Shown here piece by piece: positions 1 to 8,876 of a DNA stretch of 64,000 nt. The notes under the pieces were generated by a model. That model had not been told where the DNA came from, did no database searches, and worked only from the letters and a program-made list of their open reading frames with translations. The stretch spans positions 186,001-250,000 of the forward strand of contig JADKKR010000005.1 in assembly GCA_016720395.1 (NCBI GenBank). Direction: 5' to 3'. The position numbers and the translations under genes were made by a program. Positions within the stretch are counted from its first letter, which is position 1; each line of letters begins with the position of its first letter. This DNA is from Geobacteraceae bacterium (lineage in GTDB: Bacteria; Desulfobacterota; Desulfuromonadia; Geobacterales; Pseudopelobacteraceae).

Positions 1-744
1 GGCGATCTCCCGCCCGGCGAGATTTATGATGCACAACTGTTCCAGCAGAAGTTCCTGCGCGACCCGTTCAGCTTCACGCGGGCCAACAACATACCGCAGT
101 ATTTTACCATCAACGGCCAGTCCGGCTTTTTCTCGCACTTCAGCCCGACCATCACCCCCATCGGACGCGTCGGTGAACCGATTGTGATCCATATGATGAA
201 CGCCGGACTCTGGACCCACTCCATGCACTACCACTTCAACCATTTCTATGTGACCTACGACAACGGTGTCTCGCAAAACCCCTTCTGGGTCGATATCTAC
301 AACGTCGACCCCATGGACACGGTGGATTACACCCTGCCGTTCCAGCGCCCACCCAACGTTCCTAATGTCCGCGGGATCGGCCTCCCTGATACACCGATGC
401 AGACGATCAACGGGCATCCCTGCTGGCCGCCCATCGAGGAGATGGCCATCCATATGCCCTTTAATAAAAAGGCCAGTGATATTAACGGCAACGACGTCTC
501 ACTCGACCAGCTGCAGTCACCCCTCTGTTACCCGATGCACGACCACGCGGAGGCGAGCCAGACCTCCCAGGGGGGCAACTACAACTGCGGCCTGATTTCC
601 GGGGCCTACTGCACCGGCGACCGGAACACCCCGGGCTTTATGGACTTCCCCATGGAACCTGACTTCGCCATGATGTACCGCAACATCCGCGGCGTCAGCG
701 TAGAGCGGGGCACCCTGCCGGCCCCCGGTACGCCGCCCGTCTGA
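1..744 (+). CDS. Multicopper oxidase-like protein, C-terminal part (5' end outside window)
   Basis: The reading frame is open from the first base, so the N-terminus is missing; 247 residues are visible. They look like the C-terminal cupredoxin part of a large OmpB/MofA-type multicopper oxidase. An HxxHxH copper motif (HSMHYH, fragment residues 73-78) is followed by a second His pair in CYPMHDH (about 176-182) and a Gly/Asn-rich stretch. No HCH with Cys is present here; the HWH and HCH motifs are in the next gene, 45 bp downstream and in the same frame after two in-frame stops. The two products therefore probably make one enzyme. Substrate is unknown: Geobacter OmpB is linked to insoluble Fe/Mn acceptors, MofA-like proteins to Mn(II) oxidation. 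Identification as a multicopper oxidase is fairly secure, subunit pairing is inference. Confidence 0.8.
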   Translation, partial: GDLPPGEIYDAQLFQQKFLRDPFSFTRANNIPQYFTINGQSGFFSHFSPTITPIGRVGEPIVIHMMNAGLWTHSMHYHFNHFYVTYDNGVSQNPFWVDIYNVDPMDTVDYTLPFQRPPNVPNVRGIGLPDTPMQTINGHPCWPPIEEMAIHMPFNKKASDINGNDVSLDQLQSPLCYPMHDHAEASQTSQGGNYNCGLISGAYCTGDRNTPGFMDFPMEPDFAMMYRNIRGVSVERGTLPAPGTPPV

Positions 745-789
745 CCATTAACGTCGTAATGTTACCATAGTCTGGAAAGGAGAACGTAT

Positions 790-3141
790 ATGTCAGCAAC
801 AACGCCAGCAAATATAATTACCCGGTGGTCCATCGCCGGTATGGAGGGGATGTGGGTCAAGATGTGGGATCCACCCACGGAATCGCCGGCTACGCCTGAT
901 ATGGTCGCACCGACCAACCCGGTGCCGGAGGTCCTGTTTGCAGCCGGGATCGCCAACATCGCCCCGACGGCCCCGCACACCATGTCGCTGGATGTGATGC
1001 ACGGCATAACCATTGCCACCTGGGACAGCCCGGTGCCCGTCGGGCAACCAGGTGCAAAGGTGCTCGAATACTTCACGATACCCAATCCGGACATCCCTGC
1101 CGCCATTATCGGCACGTTTCCGGGCACCACCGTCCGGATGCCGAACGGTTGCGTCTTTCATTGCGCGACCTCCGGCAAGGGACCTCCCCCGCACACGATC
1201 CACTGGCACGGCATGGAGCCGACCCCCATGAACGACGGCGTCGGCCACTGCTCGATGGAGCTGGGCAGCTATACCTACCAGTGGCAGCCCAACTTCATCG
1301 GGACCTACTTCTACCACTGCCACCGCAATACCATGCAGCACTTCGAGTTCGGTCTCTACGGCCTGCTGCTGGTGGAACCGGCGGACACCTATTTCGCCAC
1401 CCTGGCTGACCCGAGCATCCCCATCGGCCACTGTCGTGACGGGAAACGCAGGATTGCCGCCAATCTGGCCCCGACCACAGCCAATCCGGCCGGATTCCCG
1501 CAGTTCCCGGGCTGGAACAGCAATCCCCGCGATGCCGCGGATCCCTGGAAGGGTGACCCAACGAAAAATCAGGCCGTCGCGTTTCTTACCGATCCCCACG
1601 CCCAGACCGTGCCTTACGACGTGGAGGGGCTGTGGGTCTTCGATGACCGTGACTCCAACTGGAGCCAGAATGCCTCCCACGCCCATAACGGGTACCCGCG
1701 GGCCGGCAATACACCGGGGTATGACGACGATTTTGCCCGCAATCCGGGTGTCAACGGCTTCCTGGCCTTCAACGACTACGGTGCCGACTACTGGTTCGTT
1801 ACCGGCGTGCCGGTACCTGGCCACAAGGGTGAGACTGCAGCGATACCGCCCGGGATTGTCGTCCCGGCAGAGTTGAACAGCGGCATCAGCGGCTCGCAGG
1901 TTTCCATCGAGGCCTACGTGGGCCAGACCATCCTGATCCGCTGCCTCGACGCGGCCTATAACAACTGCGAGTACTCCTTTCCGGTGGATATCGTCATCGT
2001 CGCCTGGGACGGCCGCGCCCTCGGCGTGCCCCCCTTCGGCTTCAACGAGGCCTACCTGGTCCCGGCCAACACCCCGATCTATGTCTCGGTCGGTCGGCGC
2101 TTCGATGCCCTGATCCGGGTTTTCTCGCCGGTCAGCACGGTTGCCACCTGCAAATTCATCGATACACGCGGTGCGCAGATTGCGGGCCAGGAGGTGGTCA
2201 CCTTCACCGCCCAGGTACCGATCAACATCTCGCCGCTGACCGTCACGGTGACACCCAGCGTGGCCAGCCCGCAGCCGGCAAATAACCCGATCACCTTCAC
2301 CGCGGCCATGACCGGCAATCCCGGCAGTCAGGCACCGACCACAGGTTATTTCGAATACCGTTTCTACCTGAATGAAGGCACCGGCGCCGGCTTTGTGCTG
2401 CAGCAGGATTTCAGTCCGGCCGCCACCTGGACCTGGACCCCGGCCTCAACAGGATCGTACGACGTATTCGTCGAGGTGCGTGCAACAGGTTCCCCCAATT
2501 TCCGCGACGGCTACAAGGCGGTTTTCGCCTACGAGATCCTTTCAACCCCGGCCACCGGTCTGACCCTGGTGTCAGACAAAGCCAGTCCTCAGGCTGCGGG
2601 CAGCCTTGTCACCTTCACCGCTACGCAACAGGGCGGTTCAGGTACCATGGAATACCGCTTCTACGTGAATGACGGCTCCGGTGCCGGTTTCGTGCTGGCC
2701 CAGGCCTACGGACCGTCCAACACCTTCGCCTGGACACCGGCTGCTACCGGCAACTACGATGTATTTGCGGAAGTCAGGGTTGTGGGCTCAGCAGTCGATC
2801 GGGATGCCTTCAAGGCGGTTAATTTCTTCCAGATCATGTCGGCAGTTCCTCCCACCGGCCTGGACGTGACTTCCAACGTTGCCAGTCCGCAGGCGCCCGG
2901 CACCCCGATCAGCTTCACCGCCGCCGCCGTGGGCGGATCCGGGACTTTTGAATACCGCTTCTACCTGAACGACGGATCCGGAGCAGGATTCATCGAGACG
3001 CGGGGCTACAGCACAGTCGATACCTGGACCTGGACACCGGCCGCAACCGGCAATTACGACCTCTTCGTTGAAGTCAGGCTTCAGGGAACGTCGGCCCTGC
3101 GGGACGCCTTCAAGGCAATTTACTTCTACCAGATACTCTAA
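790..3141 (+). CDS. Multicopper oxidase-like protein with three C-terminal repeat modules
   Basis: 783 residues. An AAGGAGA ribosome site lies just before the ATG. Residues about 110-200 hold a cupredoxin domain with HWHG (138-141) and HCHRNTMQH (176-184), the pattern of trinuclear and type 1 copper ligands; the position usually holding the axial Met is Leu189, and five rather than three residues separate HCH from the next His. A second cupredoxin-like domain spans about 200-480. Three tandem modules of about 100 residues fill 482-783 and end exactly at the C-terminus. No signal peptide is visible at the N-terminus although the protein is surely extracytoplasmic by type, so it may be exported with, or be a split-off part of, the upstream oxidase half. 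Copper could be supplied by the SCO-like protein encoded further downstream. Confidence 0.82.
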   Translation: MSATTPANIITRWSIAGMEGMWVKMWDPPTESPATPDMVAPTNPVPEVLFAAGIANIAPTAPHTMSLDVMHGITIATWDSPVPVGQPGAKVLEYFTIPNPDIPAAIIGTFPGTTVRMPNGCVFHCATSGKGPPPHTIHWHGMEPTPMNDGVGHCSMELGSYTYQWQPNFIGTYFYHCHRNTMQHFEFGLYGLLLVEPADTYFATLADPSIPIGHCRDGKRRIAANLAPTTANPAGFPQFPGWNSNPRDAADPWKGDPTKNQAVAFLTDPHAQTVPYDVEGLWVFDDRDSNWSQNASHAHNGYPRAGNTPGYDDDFARNPGVNGFLAFNDYGADYWFVTGVPVPGHKGETAAIPPGIVVPAELNSGISGSQVSIEAYVGQTILIRCLDAAYNNCEYSFPVDIVIVAWDGRALGVPPFGFNEAYLVPANTPIYVSVGRRFDALIRVFSPVSTVATCKFIDTRGAQIAGQEVVTFTAQVPINISPLTVTVTPSVASPQPANNPITFTAAMTGNPGSQAPTTGYFEYRFYLNEGTGAGFVLQQDFSPAATWTWTPASTGSYDVFVEVRATGSPNFRDGYKAVFAYEILSTPATGLTLVSDKASPQAAGSLVTFTATQQGGSGTMEYRFYVNDGSGAGFVLAQAYGPSNTFAWTPAATGNYDVFAEVRVVGSAVDRDAFKAVNFFQIMSAVPPTGLDVTSNVASPQAPGTPISFTAAAVGGSGTFEYRFYLNDGSGAGFIETRGYSTVDTWTWTPAATGNYDLFVEVRLQGTSALRDAFKAIYFYQIL
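2233..3138 (+). repeat. Three tandem C-terminal repeat modules (SPQ...YEYRFYLNDGSG...NYDVFVEVR type)
   Basis: Copies lie at about 2233-2541, 2542-2838 and 2839-3138. Each has the order SPQ, a TFTA strand, EYRFYLNDGSG, a WTWTP or similar turn, GNYDxFVEVR, RDAFKA and a terminal YxI. Spacing and aromatic pattern suggest a beta-sandwich of the Y_Y_Y/Ig-like kind. The same module ends three other proteins in this locus. Confidence 0.9.
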
Positions 3142-3181
3142 CAGGCAGTAAGACCGGGAAGTTTGGCGCAGGTAATTACCA

Positions 3182-3211
3182 GTCGCGGAGTCCGTGGATG
3201 GACTCCGCGAC
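3182..3211. terminator. Perfect 12-bp inverted repeat between oxidase and peroxidase genes
   Basis: The arms 3182-3193 and 3200-3211 are perfectly complementary around a 6-nt loop. No T-run follows, so it may be a processing or attenuation hairpin rather than a strong intrinsic terminator. The core GGAGTCC/GGACTCC resembles the hairpins after the next repeat-bearing genes. Confidence 0.5.
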
Positions 3212-3244
3212 ACATACAGGTTCTAAAACAGGGAAAGGTACGAC

Positions 3245-6022
3245 ATGCCAATTCTAAGTAAGAGATCTTTTACCTCGCGACGAGCCGTACTCCTGGTTGT
3301 TTTTGTTATGCTCTGCACCTGTGTGCCGGTCGGGGCCCTGGGCGCGGTCGTGCCGCCGCCCATTCTGGAGCCACTCAACCAGATAGCGGTGCCGGAGCCG
3401 ACCAACCTTTTCCAGTTCGTCAAGAACAAGGCTGCAGCCATCAGATTGGGAAAAGCGTTATTCTGGGATATGCAGGTCGGTAGTGACGGAGTGACCGCCT
3501 GCGCCAGCTGCCATTTTTCTGCCGGTACGGATAACCGCCTCAAGAACACCATGAATCCGGGCTCAAATGCCGGTGATTCCTTCTTTGAGGTGCGGGGCCC
3601 GAATGAAACCCTGCTGCCGTCCGATTTTCCGTTTCATGAACGCCAGGCCCCGGCCGATTTCAAAGCCTCCCCGGTCCTGCGCGACAGCAATGATGTCGTC
3701 GGCTCCCAGGGTGTCCGCCTCAACCAGTTCGTAGATATCGTTCCAGGTTCTGCGGTTGATAACGGTTTTTCACTAGCAGACGCAATCTTTAATCTGAACG
3801 GGGTCAACACACGACAGGTTACCGGCCGCAATACCCCTTCAGTCATCAATGCAATTTTCAATTTCTCCAATTTCTGGGACGGACGGGCCAGTTCCTTTTT
3901 CAACGGGTCGAGCCCGTTCGGTCCACTTGATCAGAGTGCCGGTGTCTGGTACAACGTGAACAATACCCTGACGAAACAGCCCGTCTCCTTTCGCTTCGCC
4001 AGCCTTGCATCCCAGGCAACCGGGCCGCCGCTCAGCGATGTAGAGATGTCGTTCCGTGGACGTACCTTCCCGCAACTCGGCCGCAAGATGTTTGGCCTGA
4101 CGCCGCTGGGCAAGCAGACCGTACACATCGATGACAGTGAACTGGGCAATCTCTCCAATGCCACTGTGCAGCCTGATGGAACCATTAGCGGTTCAAAAGG
4201 GCTGAACACCAGTTACACCCAGATGATCCGGGATGCCTTCCAGAACAACCTCTGGAACTCGAACCTGCTTACCCCGGACGGGTTCAGTCAGATGGAGGCC
4301 AACTTTTCCCTGTACTGGGGACTGGCTATCCAGCTCTACGAGGCGACCCTGGTTTCAGGCGATACCCCTTTCGACCATTTTCTGGGTGGCGACCAGACCG
4401 CCCTGACCCCCCAGCAGCAGGATGGATTCACCCTGTTTTTCGGCGCCGGCAGGTGCGATGTCTGTCACGGCGGCACCGAACTCATGAACGCCTCGGTCAG
4501 GGTGGCCCGTTTCATCTCCAATGAAAACAATGCCCTGCTTGAAGTGATGCCGGTGGCAAGCGGACGGCAGATCCTCTACGACAACGGCTTCAATAACACC
4601 GCAGTGCGCCCGACAGCAGAAGATATCGGGAGGGCCGCTTTGTCGCCGTTCAACAACCCGCTGACCGGCATTAATTTTCCGCTTTCTTTTTCCGACCTGG
4701 CCGAACTGCAGGCACTGAACAAAGTCCCCTTTGCCGTCCCTGTTCTGGTCCCCGGCCTTCCGGCTACCTTCCCGGTCGCCAATGGAGGTGCATTCAAGGT
4801 GCCCGGCTTGCGCAACGTGGAACTTACCGCTCCCTACATGCATAACGGGTCAATAATGACCCTTGAGGATGTGGTGGAATTCTATGCCCGCGGAGGTAAC
4901 TTCCCCACCGCCAACAAGGCCGATCTTGACATCAATATTGTCGAACTGCCGGCATTGCAGGGAGAGCCGACAGCTCAGGCGGCACTGGTCGCCTTCATGA
5001 AATCGATGACCGATGAACGGGTCAGAAATGAGGAAGCCCCGTTCGACCATCCGGAACTGTTCATCCCCAACGGTGATTCCGTCAACGATACGGACATGAC
5101 CCATCTGCCGGCAACGGGTGTCCTGGGCAAGATTGTCACCGTTACGTTGACGTCCAGTCTCCCCAGCCCGCAGGCCGCAGGTACTCCAATCACCATTACC
5201 GCCAGTGGAAGCGGCGGGGCCGGTTCATATGAATACCGCTTCTACCTGAATGACGGCAGCGGCGCAGGCTTTGTTATGGTGCGGGATTACAGCCCGGTGA
5301 ATACCTGGAACTGGACCCCGGCGACTTCAGGTAACAATGACATATTCGTCGAGGTGAGGAATGCGGGCACTTCGGTGACAAGGGACGCCTTTGACGCAAT
5401 CAACTTCTTCCAGATTAAATCGTCGATTCCCGCAACCGGCGTGACCCTGACCCCCGGCGTGACCAGTCCGCAGACACCCGGCACGCCGGTCATCTTTTCT
5501 GCAGCGGCCCAGGGGGGCAGCGGCCCGTTTGAATACCGATTCCATCTGAACGACGGTTCCGGTTCCGGATTTGTTGTCGTACAGCCCTACGGACCATCCA
5601 GCACCTTCAACTGGACGCCCTCCGCAACCGGGAACTACGACATCTTCGTGGAGGTGCGTACCGCCGGTTCGACAGAACTGCGGGAGGCCTTCGCCGTGGT
5701 AAATTTCTTCCAGGTCAGGGACTCGTTCCCGGCCACCGGCCTGAACCTGTCTGCGAGTGTTCCCAGCCCGCAGGCGGTCGCTACGCCGATCACCATTACC
5801 GCCAGCGGGGTGGGTGGCAGCGGACCTTACGAATACCAGTTCTATCTCAATGACGGGTCAGGCACCGGTTTCGTAACAGTCCAGTCCTACAGTCCGGCCG
5901 ACACCTTCGTCTGGACGCCGACAACAGCCGGCAACTACGATTTTTTCGTAGAAGTCAGACTGGCCGGTTCGACGGTACTGAGAGATGCCTACAAAGCCCT
6001 CTATTTTTACCGGATTGATTAG
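3245..6022 (+). CDS. Diheme cytochrome c peroxidase/MauG-family protein with three C-terminal repeat modules
   Basis: 925 residues. A signal peptide with a hydrophobic core at about 14-35 targets it to the periplasm or beyond. Two covalent heme sites are seen, CASCH at 86-90 and CDVCH at 404-408, with family landmarks GRNTPSVINA, FWDGRA, KVPGLRNVELTAPYMHNGS and LEDVVEFYARGG. The family uses two c-hemes to reduce peroxide or oxidise a partner protein. After about residue 625 the enzyme is followed by three of the locus-specific repeat modules reaching the C-terminus, which is not usual for the family. It sits between the copper oxidase and the SCO gene, suggesting one extracytoplasmic redox assembly. 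The start is supported by the signal peptide. Whether it is a peroxidase or a MauG-like modifying enzyme cannot be told. Confidence 0.88.
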   Translation: MPILSKRSFTSRRAVLLVVFVMLCTCVPVGALGAVVPPPILEPLNQIAVPEPTNLFQFVKNKAAAIRLGKALFWDMQVGSDGVTACASCHFSAGTDNRLKNTMNPGSNAGDSFFEVRGPNETLLPSDFPFHERQAPADFKASPVLRDSNDVVGSQGVRLNQFVDIVPGSAVDNGFSLADAIFNLNGVNTRQVTGRNTPSVINAIFNFSNFWDGRASSFFNGSSPFGPLDQSAGVWYNVNNTLTKQPVSFRFASLASQATGPPLSDVEMSFRGRTFPQLGRKMFGLTPLGKQTVHIDDSELGNLSNATVQPDGTISGSKGLNTSYTQMIRDAFQNNLWNSNLLTPDGFSQMEANFSLYWGLAIQLYEATLVSGDTPFDHFLGGDQTALTPQQQDGFTLFFGAGRCDVCHGGTELMNASVRVARFISNENNALLEVMPVASGRQILYDNGFNNTAVRPTAEDIGRAALSPFNNPLTGINFPLSFSDLAELQALNKVPFAVPVLVPGLPATFPVANGGAFKVPGLRNVELTAPYMHNGSIMTLEDVVEFYARGGNFPTANKADLDINIVELPALQGEPTAQAALVAFMKSMTDERVRNEEAPFDHPELFIPNGDSVNDTDMTHLPATGVLGKIVTVTLTSSLPSPQAAGTPITITASGSGGAGSYEYRFYLNDGSGAGFVMVRDYSPVNTWNWTPATSGNNDIFVEVRNAGTSVTRDAFDAINFFQIKSSIPATGVTLTPGVTSPQTPGTPVIFSAAAQGGSGPFEYRFHLNDGSGSGFVVVQPYGPSSTFNWTPSATGNYDIFVEVRTAGSTELREAFAVVNFFQVRDSFPATGLNLSASVPSPQAVATPITITASGVGGSGPYEYQFYLNDGSGTGFVTVQSYSPADTFVWTPTTAGNYDFFVEVRLAGSTVLRDAYKALYFYRID
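5132..6019 (+). repeat. Three tandem C-terminal repeat modules in the diheme protein
   Basis: Copies lie at about 5132-5419, 5420-5719 and 5720-6019, each with SPQ, EYRFYLNDGSG (variants EYRFHLNDGSG, EYQFYLNDGSG), a WTP turn, NYDxFVEVR and a final aromatic-rich strand. The last copy ends at the stop codon (FYRID). Confidence 0.9.
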
Positions 6023-6072
6023 GAGACAGGGTTTGTACGGGCCTCCGGCACCCTTGCGAATTGTATCAAGAG

Positions 6073-6094
6073 ACGGAGCCCGAAAGGGCTCCGT
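6073..6094 (+). terminator. GAAA-loop hairpin, likely terminator after the diheme gene
   Basis: Perfect 9-bp stem, ACGGAGCCC and GGGCTCCGT, closed by a GAAA tetraloop and followed by TTT. It lies about 50 bp past the stop at 6022. Confidence 0.65.
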
Positions 6095-6199
6095 TTGGCT
6101 GCGAAGAGCGCAGTTATGAGGCAGCAGATCAGTAAAGACTTTCAGAGTTATGCATAGCCACGTACGTTGTATCCCAATTCCAGATGTGAGGGTCATTAG

Positions 6200-7129
6200 A
6201 TGAAATCATTCATTGCCGGTTTATGCATGTTGCTCGTGTGCTCTGCAGCTTTCGCCGCCGAAAGGACCCCGGTTGCGAAACCGACAGGAAAGGGTGTGTT
6301 CACCCTTGAGATAGTGCCCGGTGGAAGCGAACTGAAGAACGGAACCAACACTATTGAATTCGTTTTACGCGACAAGAGCGGCAAGGTTGTCGATGGGGCT
6401 GAACTCACGGTCACCCCATGGCTGCCTGCCATGGGCCAGGGAGTCTGGGACAAACCGGTGGTGACGAAGCGGGGTGGGGGGAAGTACGAGGTCCGGAATA
6501 TAGTTACCACCATACATGGCCGCTGGGAGCTGAAGATCGATGTCAGCAAAGGCGCCCTCAAGGATCAGGCGGTCTTTGCTTTCGATGTTTCGGGCAAGGG
6601 AACGACTGCCAGTCAGGATATCGATCTGCCCAGGGGTAAGTATGCCAGAACGGTTCAGCACTACAACATTCCGAATGTGACGCTTCTGAACCAGGACGGG
6701 AAAAAGGTGAATCTGAGGGAGATGGTTGATTCCGGCAAGCCGGTCATCTTCGATTTCATTTACACGACCTGCACCACCATCTGTCCGGTACTTTCCGCCA
6801 GTTTCACCAATTTGAGAAAGCAGCTCGGCGAGGATGCCGACAAGGTTCAACTCATCTCCCTTTCGATAGATCCCGAGCACGACCGGCCGGAACAGATGAA
6901 AAAATATCTTTCACGCTACAGGGCCGGCAAGGGATGGGATTTTCTTACCGGCAGCCGCGAGAACATCGACAGGGTTCTGAGAGCGCTTGACGCCACCGTC
7001 ATTGACAAGATGGCCCATGAGCCGCTTTACATCATGCACGCACCGCAATCGGACGAATGGATTCGTATCAAGGGACTGCTCAACAAGAATGATCTCCTGA
7101 GAGAGCTGAGGAGGATTGAACAAAAATGA
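6200..7129 (+). CDS. SCO1/SenC-family copper protein with N-terminal YtkA-like domain
   Basis: 309 residues with a signal peptide ending near AFAAE (about residue 21). Residues about 30-125 resemble the YtkA/FixH-type beta domain (LTVTPWLPAMGQG, then RGGGKYEV). From about 150 the SCO thioredoxin-fold domain follows, with the copper/thiol motif CTTIC at 191-195 and a candidate copper His at 280 (His273 is nearby). SCO proteins deliver copper to CuA sites or act as thiol reductases. With no cytochrome oxidase subunit nearby but a copper oxidase two genes upstream, delivery to that enzyme is a reasonable inference. The stop overlaps the next gene's ATG by ATGA, so they are co-translated. The double-domain fusion is less common than plain SCO. 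Confidence 0.87.
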   Translation: MKSFIAGLCMLLVCSAAFAAERTPVAKPTGKGVFTLEIVPGGSELKNGTNTIEFVLRDKSGKVVDGAELTVTPWLPAMGQGVWDKPVVTKRGGGKYEVRNIVTTIHGRWELKIDVSKGALKDQAVFAFDVSGKGTTASQDIDLPRGKYARTVQHYNIPNVTLLNQDGKKVNLREMVDSGKPVIFDFIYTTCTTICPVLSASFTNLRKQLGEDADKVQLISLSIDPEHDRPEQMKKYLSRYRAGKGWDFLTGSRENIDRVLRALDATVIDKMAHEPLYIMHAPQSDEWIRIKGLLNKNDLLRELRRIEQK

Positions 7130-8833
7130 CATTCCGGGAGATCACGCGTATGAGGATGGGAATCGGGGTAGTGCTGCTGTGCCTGTCACTCTTTGGAGCC
7201 CTTGCCCTTGGCGGCGGAAGGACGGGGGATGGTTGCGGGTCTTCCGGCAGCGGAAGCGCTCCGCCTGGGCGGGATCATGTACCATAAAGGACAGCTACCC
7301 TCCGGCGAGCCTATGACTGCGCTCGTACAGGGCGGCATCGAGATGGACGGCACCATGTGCACCTGTACCAACTGTCACATGTCCAGCGGCCTGGGTTCCT
7401 TCGAAGGTGGCATTTTTACGCCACCTACCAACGGCATCAAGCTTTACGCACCGCTCCGGGGGGCAATCGACGTCCCCGGGCCGACTATGAAACGCTCCAT
7501 GTTCACCGGCACTCCCCGGCCTGCCTACACCGATGAGTCGCTCGCCCGGTCGCTCGTTAACGGTGTCGACGCGGCGGGAAGAACCATGAGTGAGGTAATG
7601 CCCCGCTATGACCTGAGCGACAGGGATAATGAGATACTGGTCTACTACCTCAAGAACCTCTCGTCGGAATACTCCCCCGGACTGACTCCCGACACGATCA
7701 GATTTGCCACAATCATCACCGATGAGGTGAGTCCTGCCGACCGGGATGCATATCTGCAGCCGCTCGACGCGTATATCCGCGAGGATTGGAATGGACGGGT
7801 AAAACTTGTTTCCGACCAATGGGATGCGACGTGGAAACGCACCCCTGATACCCCCAAGGCCTTCCGCAGGATTGAACTCGATGTCTGGACGCTGAAGGGG
7901 AACCCCGCTTCGTGGGAAAAACAGCTGGAGGAGTATTACCGGCAGAAGCCGGTCTTCGCTCTACTGGGCGGGATGACAACCGGGACGTGGGCTCCGATGC
8001 ATGAATTTAGCGAAAAGCACAAGATACCCTGCATACTTCCGACCACCGATCTGCCGGTTATCTCGGAATCCGACCGTTACACCGTCTATATGTCAAAGGG
8101 AGTCTACCAGGAGGGGGAGGCAGCCGCTAAATACCTGTCCAGGGTGTTTGCCCTGCCTGCCGACAGGGAGATTGTCCAGGTGTTCAGGGAGAATGCTCGC
8201 GGTCGGGCGCTTGGCCGTGGATTCACCGATACCTGGGAAAAACTTGGAGCAGCCAGACTGGTCAACAGGATTGTGCAACCCAACGAAAAAGCGGGTGCGG
8301 AATTCTGGAAAACGCTTTCCAGTGCACATCCGAAAGCAATTTTTCTCGTCTGGCTTGGTCCGGAAGATCTGGCCGGCATCGGCACGCTTGCCGACTCCGG
8401 GAACAAGCCGCTCTTCTTCTCCTCGACCCTGCTTGCCGGCAAGTTCTCGGCACTGCCCGACTCGGTCCGCGATGCCTCGTTGATCACGTATCCGACCCGC
8501 CTTCCTGATAGCGAGGAATACAGCAGGACGATCCTGAGTAACTGGATGAAATTCAAAAAACTCCCCATGAACAACCTGAAAATCGCCTCGCAGGTCTTTC
8601 TGCTCAGGAACGTCTTTTCAGAGGCGATGTACGGCACGGCGGGAGAGTTCTACCGGGAGTATTTCCTGGATAACGTGGATCAGAGCAGAGACCAGCAGCA
8701 GACTTCGATCACCTACCCGGTGCTCAGTTTTGGTCCGGGGCAGCGTTACGCCTCCAAGGGGTGCTACATCGTCACGCTCACCAAAGGGGATAATCCCAAG
8801 GTAGTCCGACAGAGCGACTGGGTGATCTACTGA
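7126..8833 (+). CDS. Cytochrome c / periplasmic binding-protein fusion, apparent frameshift after signal peptide
   Basis: The main frame (open from about 7172 to 8833) encodes a heme-binding segment with CTNCH (bases 7364-7378) and then about 370 residues resembling a type 1 periplasmic substrate-binding protein of the branched-chain amino-acid kind (FALLGGMTTGTWAPM, IPCILPTTDLPVIS). That frame has no good start; only a TTG at 7193 lacking a signal peptide. In the +1-offset frame an ATG at 7126 overlaps the SCO stop, has GGAGGA upstream, and encodes a clear signal peptide (GVVLLCLSLFGALAL) before running out of homology near 7208. Joining the frames there gives a sensible exported protein. 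So either one extra base is present (error or mutation) or the gene is broken. Function is probably sensing or binding a small ligand with a heme c domain attached; ligand unknown. Confidence 0.75.
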
Positions 8834-8876
8834 CCATTGGATGCGATTTTACCAGCTGTTTCAGAGGAATATTCAC

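Noticed and set aside
793..1824. 343-residue minus-strand ORF over the oxidase gene
   Set aside because: It lies antisense to a gene with clear copper motifs, has no recognisable family and no ribosome site; high GC creates long shadow frames.
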